Assembly: GCF_009183365.2 (NCBI RefSeq)
Contig: NZ_CP068230.1
Location: 3,377,001-3,441,000 of the forward strand
Direction of reading: 5' to 3'
Source: Shewanella algae
Lineage (GTDB): Bacteria > Pseudomonadota > Gammaproteobacteria > Enterobacterales > Shewanellaceae
Length of the DNA: 64,000 nucleotides
Made by a program: the position numbers and the translations under genes. Position 1 is the stretch's first letter, and every line of letters starts with the position of its first letter. Below the pieces are notes generated by a model. The model saw nothing but the letters and a program-made list of their open reading frames with translations. It ran no database searches and was not told the origin of the DNA. Positions 36,803 to 44,958 of the stretch are shown here, one piece after another.

Positions 36803-37168
36803 ATGAACCTTTGCCAACGTACCCGCACCGGCGCCGTATTACTGGCTGTCGCCGGCCTGAGCTTCGGCTCTCTCAGTGCCCAGGCCGCAATGGATCCTTA
36901 TATTGAGCAGGCGTTGATCCAGGTCTGTAAGTCCAGTGCTAGCAACAGCATGATAGCGTTTTCCAATACCCTGCGTGAGTACCGGATCAATGAACAGCGA
37001 GTGTTCCCCCGTCTGGTGTGCAATGGTGAGTCACTGCATCAGTTTGCCATGAGTCACGGCGCCGATCGCACCGCCAAAAAGATTGGCCGCTTCCTGCCCG
37101 GCAAAGTGACCATTTCCGATATGGCCATGATCCCAGAGGAGGAAAAACTCTACGTGAGTTTCCGCTGA
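36803..37168 (+). CDS. Secreted DUF3718-family protein
   Basis: 121 residues with a signal peptide (LLAVAGLSFGSLSAQAA), so periplasmic. The mature part has two Cys residues likely to form a disulfide (VCKSS and LVCNGES). It resembles DUF3718 proteins of Shewanella and relatives, of unknown function. The ATG at 36803 has AAGGAG eight bases upstream; the longer frame from 36776 is less likely. Single gene, convergent with purU. Confidence 0.8.
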   Translation: MNLCQRTRTGAVLLAVAGLSFGSLSAQAAMDPYIEQALIQVCKSSASNSMIAFSNTLREYRINEQRVFPRLVCNGESLHQFAMSHGADRTAKKIGRFLPGKVTISDMAMIPEEEKLYVSFR

Positions 37169-37193
37169 ACCTACTGAGCCCAAAACACTCGGG

Positions 37194-38027
37194 TTAAAAC
37201 ACCAAGGTCTTGTTGCCGTACACCACGACCTGTTCATTGAGTACCAGCGCCAGAGCCCGGCTGAGAACACTTTTTTCCACATCTCGGCCGGCTTTGGCCA
37301 TATCTGCCGCGCTGTAACTGTGATCCACAGGGATCACATCCTGCTTGATGATAGGTCCCTCATCCAAGCAGTTATTCACAAAGTGCGCCGTGGCACCAAT
37401 AATCTTCACCCCGCGCTCCCACGCCTGACGATAGGGATTGGCGCCGATAAAGGCCGGCAGGAAGGAGTGATGAATATTGATGATCTTATTGGGATACTGC
37501 TCGACAAACTCAGGGGTGAGTACTCGCATATATTTGGCCAGTACCAGGTACTCAGGCTGGTAGCCGGCGATAATCTCCAACATGGCGCGCTCGTGGGCGC
37601 TGCGATCCAACCCCTGATGACAGACGTGATGAAAAGGCACCTCAAACTTGGCCGCCAGCGGTGCCAGGGTATCGTAGTTGGCCACTATGGCGGCTATCTC
37701 CACATCGAGAGCACCATAGTAGGTTTTCATCAAGAGATCCCCGAGGCAATGGGCCTCCTTGGTCGCCAGCACCACTATGCGCTTGCGTCCGGCATCCACC
37801 AGCTTCATATGGTTTTGTTTAGGCAGGACCTCGGCCAACTCCTTTAGCAGCTTAGTTTCATCGAACTCACCTTCAAGTTCGGTACGCATGAAAAAGCGCC
37901 CCTGCTGATTATCGACAAACTCGTTGTTCTTGATGATGTTCAGTCTGTGCTGAAAGCATACCCCGGTGACTCTGGCGATAAGCCCATATTCATCGGCACA
38001 ATCAATCATCAGTATTTTGCGTGGCAT
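37194..38027 (-). CDS. purU: Formyltetrahydrofolate deformylase
   Basis: Hydrolyses 10-formyl-THF to formate and THF, balancing one-carbon pools. N-terminal ACT domain (residues 1-80, MIDCADEYGLIARVTGVCF), then a formyltransferase-like domain with INIHHSFLPAFIGANPY and a GATAHFV/LDEGPIIKQ active-site region. 277 residues (E. coli 280). ATG 38027 chosen for its GGAG site. Confidence 0.96.
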   Translation of the reverse strand: MPRKILMIDCADEYGLIARVTGVCFQHRLNIIKNNEFVDNQQGRFFMRTELEGEFDETKLLKELAEVLPKQNHMKLVDAGRKRIVVLATKEAHCLGDLLMKTYYGALDVEIAAIVANYDTLAPLAAKFEVPFHHVCHQGLDRSAHERAMLEIIAGYQPEYLVLAKYMRVLTPEFVEQYPNKIINIHHSFLPAFIGANPYRQAWERGVKIIGATAHFVNNCLDEGPIIKQDVIPVDHSYSAADMAKAGRDVEKSVLSRALALVLNEQVVVYGNKTLVF

Positions 38028-38113
38028 ATCGGCTCCTGTCGCTGCATCAAAGTTTGAATATGCCACAGTCTCGCCGCTGGCGCGCTTAAAATTTATTCAT
38101 CAAAAGCAGCCCG

Positions 38114-39595
38114 TTATCTCCGGCTTGCCTGGCGACTGTCCAGATACTTTTGCAAAAGCCCTCTCAAGGTCTCGGCCTTGGTGCCAAACACCACCTGGAC
38201 GCCCTGCCCTACCACTATCACGCCCTTGGCTCCCAATCCCAACAGGCGGGACTTGTCCACCAGCTCTGGGCGTTCGACACTCAGGCGCAAGCGGGTCATA
38301 CAGGCGCTGAGATTGCGGATATTGGCAGCGCCGCCGAGCGCGCCTACCATGGCCAGCAGATTGCCGCCCGAGGCGGTTTCCGGCTCCAGCCGCCCCGGCG
38401 TCTTGAGATTGAATGCCATGATGGAAGCGCGGAAAATCAGATAATAGATGACTGCGGTCAAGGGGCCCAGGATCAGAAACCAACCGGCGTTGGCAGATTG
38501 ATGCCACAGAAGGGCAAAATCCAGCAAACCGTTGGAAAACACCAATCCATAGTGAATGTCGAGCCAGATACAGACAGCATAAGCCAGCCCGGTCAGCAGT
38601 GCGTGCACCAGATACAGCAAAGGCGCCACAAACAGGAAGGCAAACTCAATCGGCTCAGTCACCCCGGTAAGCCAACTGGTTGCCGCCGCCGACAGCATGA
38701 TGCCGGCCACCCGATTGCGTTCACTCTTGTCGGCACAGCGCCAAATCGCCAGGGCCGCCGCCGGCAGGCCCCACATCTTGATGAGATAGCCACCGGCCAG
38801 ATTGCCGGCCTGTGGATCGCCGGCGAGGTAGCGTGCCACTTCGCCTCTGAGCCATTCACCATCCTGATAATACTGCCCAAGCTCCAGGTAGAAAGGCGCA
38901 TTCCAGATATGGTGCAGCCCAAGTGGCAACAAGAGGCGCTCCACTGTGCCATAGATGGCAAAGGCCAGCTGCGGCTTTTGATACACAGCCCAGTTGGAGA
39001 ACACCTCAATATAGTGAGCCAAAGGTGGCCAGATAAGCGCCAGCAAATAGGCCAGCAACACAGCCAACGGCAACATCAGCAACGGCGCGCTGCGGCGTCC
39101 CTCAAAGAAGGAAAAGATAGCCGGCAAACGCAAGTGACGACTCATGGCCATCGCCAGGCAGGTCATCACCCCAAGCAACATACCACCGGCAATACCTGTA
39201 TCTATGGTTTCCACTCCGAGCCAGACTGAGGTGTGCACGGGGTTTTGCGAAGCCAGCAGCGATAAGGTGGAACTGAATACCCCAAAGCCGAACGCCGCAC
39301 TGAAGGCAGCAATCCCCTGATCGCGACAAAAGCCTATGGCAATGGCGATGGCAAACAGCAGCGGCATCATAGTGAAGATGAGATTGCCTGTGGTGGCAAA
39401 CAGCTCATTGAGAGAAGGAGACAAAATACCTGTCGGCGTACTGGCCAGGCCTTTCATCACCCCGGCAGCAGGCAGGATAGCTATGGGGACAAGCAGCGCC
39501 TGACTCAGGCGCTGGGCAAACTTAAACCAATGTTGTGAAAAGCCTTTCAGGCGCCCGGTTCTGTTTTCAGCAGGGGTAGCCAGTTGTTGAGCCAT
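38114..39595 (-). CDS. PTS EIICB permease, glucose/N-acetylglucosamine type
   Basis: Sugar phosphotransferase permease. EIIC domain of about ten helices at residues 20-385, including PILPAAGVMKGL, and the substrate region GVTEPIEFAFLFVAPLLY. The C-terminal EIIB domain (residues 410-490) carries the phospho-cysteine in NLSACMTRLRLSV. No EIIA domain, so it needs a separate EIIA such as Crr. Homology is to PtsG/NagE/MalX; the exact sugar is not clear. The start overlaps the flavodoxin gene by 49 nt, with a GAGG site. Confidence 0.85.
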   Translation of the reverse strand: MAQQLATPAENRTGRLKGFSQHWFKFAQRLSQALLVPIAILPAAGVMKGLASTPTGILSPSLNELFATTGNLIFTMMPLLFAIAIAIGFCRDQGIAAFSAAFGFGVFSSTLSLLASQNPVHTSVWLGVETIDTGIAGGMLLGVMTCLAMAMSRHLRLPAIFSFFEGRRSAPLLMLPLAVLLAYLLALIWPPLAHYIEVFSNWAVYQKPQLAFAIYGTVERLLLPLGLHHIWNAPFYLELGQYYQDGEWLRGEVARYLAGDPQAGNLAGGYLIKMWGLPAAALAIWRCADKSERNRVAGIMLSAAATSWLTGVTEPIEFAFLFVAPLLYLVHALLTGLAYAVCIWLDIHYGLVFSNGLLDFALLWHQSANAGWFLILGPLTAVIYYLIFRASIMAFNLKTPGRLEPETASGGNLLAMVGALGGAANIRNLSACMTRLRLSVERPELVDKSRLLGLGAKGVIVVGQGVQVVFGTKAETLRGLLQKYLDSRQASRR

Positions 39596-40011
39596 GCTTG
39601 AGCCTCGACCTCGGGTTCCATGGATTCGCAGGCATCAATCTCCAAACGCTCACCGACACGTTTGGCACCAAGCTCCGCAAACAGTTCATCCAATTGTTTA
39701 CCTGCGCCGCAGAAAGTCTCATAACTCGAGTCTCCCAGGGCAATAACCCCGTATCTAAGGTCTGGTAAGTAAGGGGCCGTGTCTTTCAGTTCCAAAAACC
39801 AGGGCAAAATATCATCCGGAAGATCCCCTTGGCCGGTAGTGGAAGAGACCAGCAACAGATACTCATCGGCAGTCGGTACATATCCTTTAAGCTCATGACT
39901 TTGCCAAAGTTTGGCATCCACACCATGAGTCTGGAGCTGCTTCAGGAGTGTCTCGGCAACAAACTGGGCGTTACCATAGACAGTTCCAAACACCAGGTTC
40001 ACTTTTTTCAT
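39547..40011 (-). CDS. yqcA: Flavodoxin-family protein, YqcA/MioC-like
   Basis: Short-chain flavodoxin, 154 residues. FMN phosphate loop GTVYGNAQFVAETL, then SSTTGQGDLPDDI and ALGDSSYETFCGAGKQ. Start at the ATG at 40011; upstream in-frame codons are atypical. In E. coli yqcA neighbours truC and yqcC, as here, supporting YqcA. Probable electron carrier; partner unknown. Confidence 0.88.
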   Translation of the reverse strand: MKKVNLVFGTVYGNAQFVAETLLKQLQTHGVDAKLWQSHELKGYVPTADEYLLLVSSTTGQGDLPDDILPWFLELKDTAPYLPDLRYGVIALGDSSYETFCGAGKQLDELFAELGAKRVGERLEIDACESMEPEVEAQAWLNNWLPLLKTEPGA

Positions 40012-40138
40012 GTTATACTCTGCACCTCGGAGCCAATATTCATTGTTCTCCACCATACTGTATCGTCTGCTTGTGCTGCAAGCACAAGCATCAACAGACA
40101 CCAAGCCGACACGCCACTGGCGATAAGGAAACGCAGCG

Positions 40139-40315
40139 ATGCGACAGAGCAGCAGGCAGAAACTTCAGAAGCAACACCAAAGGGCAACTCATGTCCGCCG
40201 TATGTGTTACTTCAGAGCCGCTCAACAAGACCAACACCACGCCCACTATCCACTCGACGCCTATCGTCCCTTACTTGACATGATGCACCAGCGCACCAAT
40301 AAAGACGAAACCTAA
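40139..40315 (+). CDS. Possible 58-residue basic protein
   Basis: ATG at 40139 with AAGGA upstream, TAA at 40313-40315. The product is rich in Arg, His and Gln (MRQSSRQKLQKQHQRATHV) and matches no family I know. Its stop codon lies inside the target-site duplication of the adjacent MITE. Codon pattern is not decisive; it may be a chance frame. Confidence 0.3.
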   Translation: MRQSSRQKLQKQHQRATHVRRMCYFRAAQQDQHHAHYPLDAYRPLLDMMHQRTNKDET

Positions 40316-40584
40316 GGAAGGTGCGAACAAGTCCCATGTGTGCTCTGCGTCGGCTTACGGGCCTGGATGCAAGGCGTGGTTCGCCGCAAATGGCCCTAGT
40401 CCTTTGCAAGAAGCACAACATAGCAGGCAGGTCTGTAAGCCACGCCCTTCCGGGCTTTCACAGCAACCGGCTCTCTGCGTTATCCGACTTCGACAGGCCC
40501 CGGCATGCCTTCAGTCAGATGCCTTGAACGCCAATTGCTGTGCAAGCCAGAGTGCCACGAGGACTTATTCGCACCTTCCCTAAG
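40311..40584. mobile_element. MITE-like element with 18-bp TIRs and 6-bp target duplication
   Basis: The element proper is 40317-40578 (262 bp). Left end GAAGGTGCGAACAAGTCC, right end GGACTTATTCGCACCTTC; they are inverted repeats matching at 17 of 18 positions. Both sides are flanked by CCTAAG (40311-40316 and 40579-40584), a 6-bp target duplication. No transposase gene fits inside, so it is non-autonomous. The parent IS family cannot be named with confidence. Confidence 0.85.
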
Positions 40585-41422
40585 CCAGCAGCAAACCGCT
40601 GTCGGACTCAAGCTGGGTCTCGTCCCAGCCTAGGCCATCGAACACTTGCAGCCATTCGGCCTCCGGCTCTGTCACTATGGTGACGGGTTCGCCTGTCGTT
40701 GGGTGAGTGAAACTCAAGCTCTGAGCCAACAACCATAAACGGTTGAGGCCGAAGTGTTCGCGAAAGAAACGGTTTTGCTTGCCATCGCCGTGGGTGGTGT
40801 CACCTATAATGGGGTGACGCAGATGAGCCATATGCCTTCTGAGCTGATGCTTGCGCCCAGTCTGCGGCGAGAGACGTATCAAGGCAAAACGACTGCTGGG
40901 GTAACGCCCTGACGGGAAAGGGATCTCGGCATTGAGTAGCGGCGCATATTGAGTAATGGCGTCCTGGGCTTCCTTGTTGCGGTCGGCATGTTTATCGGCC
41001 ACGGCATCGAGCTCTTCTTTGAGTGGATAGTCCAGCGTACCGGCTTGGTGCATATTGCCGCGCACCAGAGCCAGATACTCTTTGCGTGTCTCGCGCCCGG
41101 CAAACTGCTGACATAAAATAGCGGCAATTTCACTGCTCTTGGCGAACAACAAGACACCCGAGGTCGGCCTATCCAACCTGTGCACCGGAAACACATGGCA
41201 ACCCACCAGATCACGGGTCAGCTGCATGGCGAAAAAACGCTCTTTTCGTGCCAGATAGGTTCTATGCACCAGTAATCCCGCCGGTTTATGGATGGCAACC
41301 AAGAGTTCATCTTCATAGAGGATACGGATCTCGGGGCACTCTTCATCCACAGGTGTCAAAGCTTGCTCCGAAAGCTCGGCTTGAAGCTGGGTCTCATCTT
41401 GCTTGTTTGGTAAGGAGTTCAT
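40580..41422 (-). CDS. truC: tRNA pseudouridine(65) synthase TruC
   Basis: RluA-family pseudouridine synthase acting on position 65 of tRNA. Catalytic Asp in VHRLDRPTSGVLLFAKS, and later RLSPQTGRKHQLRRHM. 280 residues with a 25-residue acidic N-terminal extension. The stop codon TAG lies within the MITE target duplication; the gene is intact. Its start overlaps yqcC by 29 nt. Confidence 0.93.
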   Translation of the reverse strand: MNSLPNKQDETQLQAELSEQALTPVDEECPEIRILYEDELLVAIHKPAGLLVHRTYLARKERFFAMQLTRDLVGCHVFPVHRLDRPTSGVLLFAKSSEIAAILCQQFAGRETRKEYLALVRGNMHQAGTLDYPLKEELDAVADKHADRNKEAQDAITQYAPLLNAEIPFPSGRYPSSRFALIRLSPQTGRKHQLRRHMAHLRHPIIGDTTHGDGKQNRFFREHFGLNRLWLLAQSLSFTHPTTGEPVTIVTEPEAEWLQVFDGLGWDETQLESDSGLLLA

Positions 41423-41717
41423 CCAAGGTTCTCAACAAAGTGATCAAATTACGGTATGTGGGCGCTTCGCCCCAGACATGCTCGGCCATAGGTGCAGTTG
41501 CTATGGCTGATGGCAGCAGCATTTCGGCGTCTATCAGCGTGCGCATTTTTGGCAGCAAAATAAACTGCAACCAGGCTTCAAATGCCATGCTGTCGCAGGC
41601 AAAGGGCGCCTGACTGGCCATGGCTGCCGCGCCAGGTTCGGTTGCGCTCCACATTCCCAGGGCTTTCAACTCGACCTCTATGGCCAACAGGAGTTTTTCA
41701 GTCGCCAGAAAAGGCAT
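41394..41717 (-). CDS. yqcC: YqcC-family protein (DUF446)
   Basis: 107 residues, all-helical, cytoplasmic. Contains PFACDSMAFEAWLQFILLPKMR, the conserved core of the YqcC family, whose function is unknown. GAGGTG precedes the ATG. Overlaps truC as in E. coli yqcC-truC. Divergent from the DUF3549 gene. Confidence 0.9.
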   Translation of the reverse strand: MPFLATEKLLLAIEVELKALGMWSATEPGAAAMASQAPFACDSMAFEAWLQFILLPKMRTLIDAEMLLPSAIATAPMAEHVWGEAPTYRNLITLLRTLDELLTKQAR

Positions 41718-41821
41718 CTGTCACCTCGCAGATCCAAAACAATAAATTGGCACCAATCATACCATCGGGCCAAGCTTATCCCTATAATGCACCGCATTTG
41801 TTGTACAAGAGTCAAACGAGC

Positions 41822-42835
41822 ATGGACAGTATCACTACCCTCAGCGAACTTCTCAGCGCCGCCAACACCCAATATCAGGTCTATGATCTCGGCCGCCGGG
41901 TGCAACACATAGATCCCATGGCTTTTCATCAGATAGAGGGCCTTCAAAGCCCCTATCCCTTCCCCATACAAGGGCATGCCCAGTTTGCCCTGGTGTTCTG
42001 GGATGGCAGTAATCAGCAATATATCTGGTTCCTGAAATTACCTTTGGATGAGCGCGGACTCCTGGTCCCTGCTGCACGCAGCCAGTTTATTCAGATGTTG
42101 CTTGAAGCCATGGGGGAAAACCTGACCCGTGAACTGACCGAAGCCCAACAGCAACAGATGGCCAATCATCCCTTCAGTTTCAAGCCGCCGCAGGAAAAAC
42201 TGGCCCTGTTCAACGCCTTGGTGCGCAAACAACTGGGACAAGCCGCTTCTGTGCAGTATGAATATGCCTGCCAATACCTGAGCGGCAAGGTGGCTGCCGA
42301 AAACTGGCAACATTTGGGACTGCAAGGGCTGGCGGATATCTGTGCCCGGGTCAATGAACTGGATCACTCAGCCCTGTTGCAACAAGGGTTGAGCAAAGGC
42401 GCCATCGAGGTGCAAATTGCCCTTTGCCAGCAACTGGAACATATACTATTGCCAGAGCCGATTGCCGAAACGCTCTTCCAGGCATTCAAAGACGCTGCCC
42501 CCGAGCATAAGGTTTACTTCCTTCGCGCCTTGGCATCTCACCCTGAACTCTGCCAACAGGCGATAACAGAGCTGGATAGTCAGCAGGCGCTGAATATTGA
42601 CGCCTTGATCGCCATCGCCGCCCGTTGCTGGTATAGCCTGAAACAGGATGAGTGCCGCAAAATTTATCTCGAGGCTCTGGCTTTGCAGGAGCAAAGCTTC
42701 TTTAATCAAATCTTTGCTGATATTGTGGCCATACCCGGGATACGTACCCAGGTATTGAGCGAACTTCGCAATCCTCACCGCAGTGACCGCCTATCCGGCG
42801 CCATCGGCGGTCTGTTCAGGGCGACCACAGAATGA
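41822..42835 (+). CDS. DUF3549-family protein
   Basis: 337 residues, cytoplasmic, largely helical with a repeat-like C-terminal half. It matches my recollection of DUF3549, restricted to Shewanella, Vibrio and relatives. Conserved-looking features: YQVYDLGRRVQHID near the N-terminus and FALVFWDGSNQQYIWFLKLPLDE. No catalytic motif. Overlaps the next gene (ATGATGA). Confidence 0.8.
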   Translation: MDSITTLSELLSAANTQYQVYDLGRRVQHIDPMAFHQIEGLQSPYPFPIQGHAQFALVFWDGSNQQYIWFLKLPLDERGLLVPAARSQFIQMLLEAMGENLTRELTEAQQQQMANHPFSFKPPQEKLALFNALVRKQLGQAASVQYEYACQYLSGKVAAENWQHLGLQGLADICARVNELDHSALLQQGLSKGAIEVQIALCQQLEHILLPEPIAETLFQAFKDAAPEHKVYFLRALASHPELCQQAITELDSQQALNIDALIAIAARCWYSLKQDECRKIYLEALALQEQSFFNQIFADIVAIPGIRTQVLSELRNPHRSDRLSGAIGGLFRATTE

Positions 42836-43221
42836 TGACAGATTTTCTCCTGATCGCAGCGCTGGTAATGATTGCTGCGTTTTTCTGGCAGTTGCGACAA
42901 ATGGCCGAACTCAGTCGGATATTTGCCGAGCGGGAATGCCAACGGCAAAAGGTGCAGATGCTGGCCATCGCCATGGAGTCAGCCCGACCCAGCATAGGCG
43001 GCAAGAACGGCCTGTGCTGGAATGCACGCTTTATGTTTGAGTTCAGTACCGATGGCATCAACCAGTATCGCGGCCATATCCTGATGCACGGTAAACAGAT
43101 CCAGAAAATTGAATGGCCAATATTTCCCGAACCCGAGTGGCATGAAGCGCCAACTGCCAGAGGCAGCGTCGGTGGCGGTTGTGGCTCCCGCGGAGGTTGC
43201 AGTTCGGGTAAGTGCCGCTGA
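42832..43221 (+). CDS. DUF3301-family membrane-anchored protein
   Basis: 129 residues. One N-terminal membrane helix (LLIAALVMIAAFFWQL) followed by a short cytoplasmic domain resembling DUF3301. The C-terminus is an unusual Gly/Cys tail (GGGCGSRGGCSSGKC), which might bind metal. Coupled to the DUF3549 gene by a 4-base overlap; an ATG one codon later is also possible. Confidence 0.78.
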   Translation: MMTDFLLIAALVMIAAFFWQLRQMAELSRIFAERECQRQKVQMLAIAMESARPSIGGKNGLCWNARFMFEFSTDGINQYRGHILMHGKQIQKIEWPIFPEPEWHEAPTARGSVGGGCGSRGGCSSGKCR

Positions 43222-43369
43222 TATTTTGCTGCATCTGACAGAAAACTGAGCCGACCCCGTCGTTGAAGAATCAGTAAAGTTTGCCAGGTTACACAGATAA
43301 AAAATCAGAAAAATGGCAGCAGACTCTTGCGCCATCAAAGTTTGAGAACCATTTAAGTCCCCAAATAAA

Positions 43370-43778
43370 AAATCCCTTAAATAAGAAAGGGCGCGACAAT
43401 TAAGCCGCGCCCATCTGTTTCTCTGTTAAGCCTTCCAGCTATTAAGTTGCTTCCCTGCACCATCCATGCGTCTGCCGTGCGTCCTGCGCTCCCTGTACCA
43501 TCCTGGTGAGTCCCTGTACTTGCGTACCTGTTCCCTTAGTCCCGATTATCCCTTGATCGGGCCTTGCTCTATCCTTAAGCGTGTCCAGTATCGTCCTTGC
43601 GCATCCGTTCAATACATCCTGTTTCGTCTTCCTGACGCTGACCACATTCCTTGGGTCAGTACCTTTCCCTGTTTGCCATCATCCTGATAGGCATCTTCCT
43701 TGAGTCATCCCTGGACCGTGTTCCTCACGGTTTAGGTCTTCCTGACCTTGTTCCCTGAATCATCCTTGTCCTTGGATG
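43370..43778 (-). ncRNA. csrB: CsrB-family regulatory RNA, copy 2 (~410 nt)
   Basis: The minus strand carries about two dozen GGA motifs, mostly CAGGGA, CAAGGA, CAGGATG and CAGGAAG, many at hairpin tips (for example caccAGGAtggt, gtcAGGAagac). These are CsrA-binding sites; the RNA sequesters CsrA. It ends in an intrinsic terminator, gggcgcg/cgcgccc (43389-43412), followed by T-rich sequence. Start inferred from a TAGTAT -10-like box at 43785-43790. The 3' segment GTGCAGGGAAGCAAC...TAGCTGGAAGGCT closely resembles the E. coli CsrB end. Location between yqcC and syd matches csrB. Open frames here are by-products of the repeats. Confidence 0.85.
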
Positions 43779-43948
43779 ATTTAAATACTAATCCAATCCC
43801 GGCTCCAGGGTTGTACAGAAACCGTTCAATAACTCGTGCAACTTTTTTGTAGCAATTGAAATGGAGTGCATAACCAATTAATTTTAAAAAGCTTAATTGT
43901 TTTTTAACGACAAAACCTGCTGTTTAACTCTTGTTTGTCTCACAGTCT

Positions 43949-43966
43949 TGTGAGACATCTCGCACA
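43949..43966 (-). promoter_or_regulatory. GacA/UvrY box of CsrB copy 2
   Basis: TGTGAGACATCTCGCACA, a near-palindrome of the TGTRAG-N6-CTYACA class bound by UvrY/GacA/SirA. Centred about 179 bp upstream of the inferred RNA start, like the upstream activating site of E. coli csrB. A second half-site (gtctcacag) adjoins it. Confidence 0.75.
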
Positions 43967-44069
43967 CGATGCCCGGCTTTAATGGAAAACGATGTGTAGT
44001 TAAAGACACATCGCCTATAAATCAGTACCGGAATGACCCTAGCTTTAATGACGCCCTATAAGAAAAAAC

Positions 44070-44744
44070 AGCAAAAGAAAAGGCGCGTCCTAAGACGCGC
44101 CCTATTTACTGCTGTCAGCCATCCCGCTGAGTTGTGCTCCCTGCACCTTCCATGCGTATGAATTTCTTCCTGTGGACACCTTGTCTCAGTTACGACAGCT
44201 TCCAAGCTATCTTTTCATCCCTGCTTACAACCATCCTGGTGTCTGCTCAATTCCCTTGAGCCTCCTTGTGGCCTCCTGGCACTCATCTTCCATGTTTGCC
44301 CATCCACTAGCAGCTGTCGTCCATGAGTTGGGTATTCCCTTAACCCAAAGGCTGGCATCCCTGAGCCTGTCCTCTACTTCGTCCTGAACGCTTTCCTTAG
44401 CAGACCTTCCTGTCTCAAATTGCCTTTCCTGGCGCGGCAATTTCCTTATTACCGGAAAAATCTCCTGTGTATCCATCATGGATACTGCTTTCCCTGCGAG
44501 CCATTTCCTTGGCTTGAACTTCCCTGTCTTGATTGTCATCCATGACTGAAATCCATTTAGCAGGCTTCCTTGCAGCTCGTCCTTGCATAGGCCTTTCCAA
44601 AACGTGTCATCCTGACACTTGCCCTTCCTTGGCTGCCGCCTTAAACTCCTTGGCGTTGCTTTCCTTGCAGCTCCCTCTTCCTTGAGGCTCGTAATTTCAG
44701 CTCCTTTCCTTGGAAGCTCTGTCAAAGCATCCTGCCCTGACCAC
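44070..44744 (-). ncRNA. CsrB-family regulatory RNA, copy 1 (~675 nt, extra long)
   Basis: Same architecture as the downstream copy, but about 675 nt and with about forty GGA motifs (CAAGGAA, CAGGATG, CAGGGA). Several are in loops of short stems, such as gtgtcAGGAtgacac and caccAGGAtggt. The terminator is ggcgcgtcc/gacgcgcc (44082-44101) followed by TTTTCTTTTG. The inferred start follows TACACT (44751-44756). E. coli CsrB is 369 nt, so this is nearly twice that. A 205-codon open frame covering it (44225-44842) has no protein-like features. Exact 5' end is inferred. Confidence 0.8.
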
Positions 44745-44913
44745 AACTTAAGTGTACCCAAGGACCCCTCTTTGAGATGGTCAATTTTAGAACAGGCTGG
44801 GAATGACAAATATTCAGCAGTCGCTAATGAAATGCTAATCACTTGTTTATTAACAATATTTAATTATTCGCCAGTAAGAACAGCCAATAAGTCTTATGTT
44901 TGTCGCACAGCTT

Positions 44914-44931
44914 TGTGAGACATATCTCACA
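44914..44931 (-). promoter_or_regulatory. GacA/UvrY box of CsrB copy 1
   Basis: TGTGAGACATATCTCACA, a perfect 18-bp palindrome, centred about 179 bp before the inferred start of the long RNA. The flank tttgtcgcacagctttgtgagacat parallels that of the other copy, showing duplicated control. Confidence 0.8.
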
Positions 44932-44958
44932 TTGGTACTGGTAAATAACCAAAAACAC

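Noticed and set aside
43442..43645. Small minus-strand frame inside CsrB copy 2
   Set aside because: Same reason: an open stretch created by GGA repeats within the RNA gene.
44225..44842. 205-codon minus-strand frame in the csr region
   Set aside because: Composition is driven by repeated AAGGAA/CAGGA units; no domain, no ribosome-binding site, and it overlaps the inferred promoter and body of a CsrB-type RNA.
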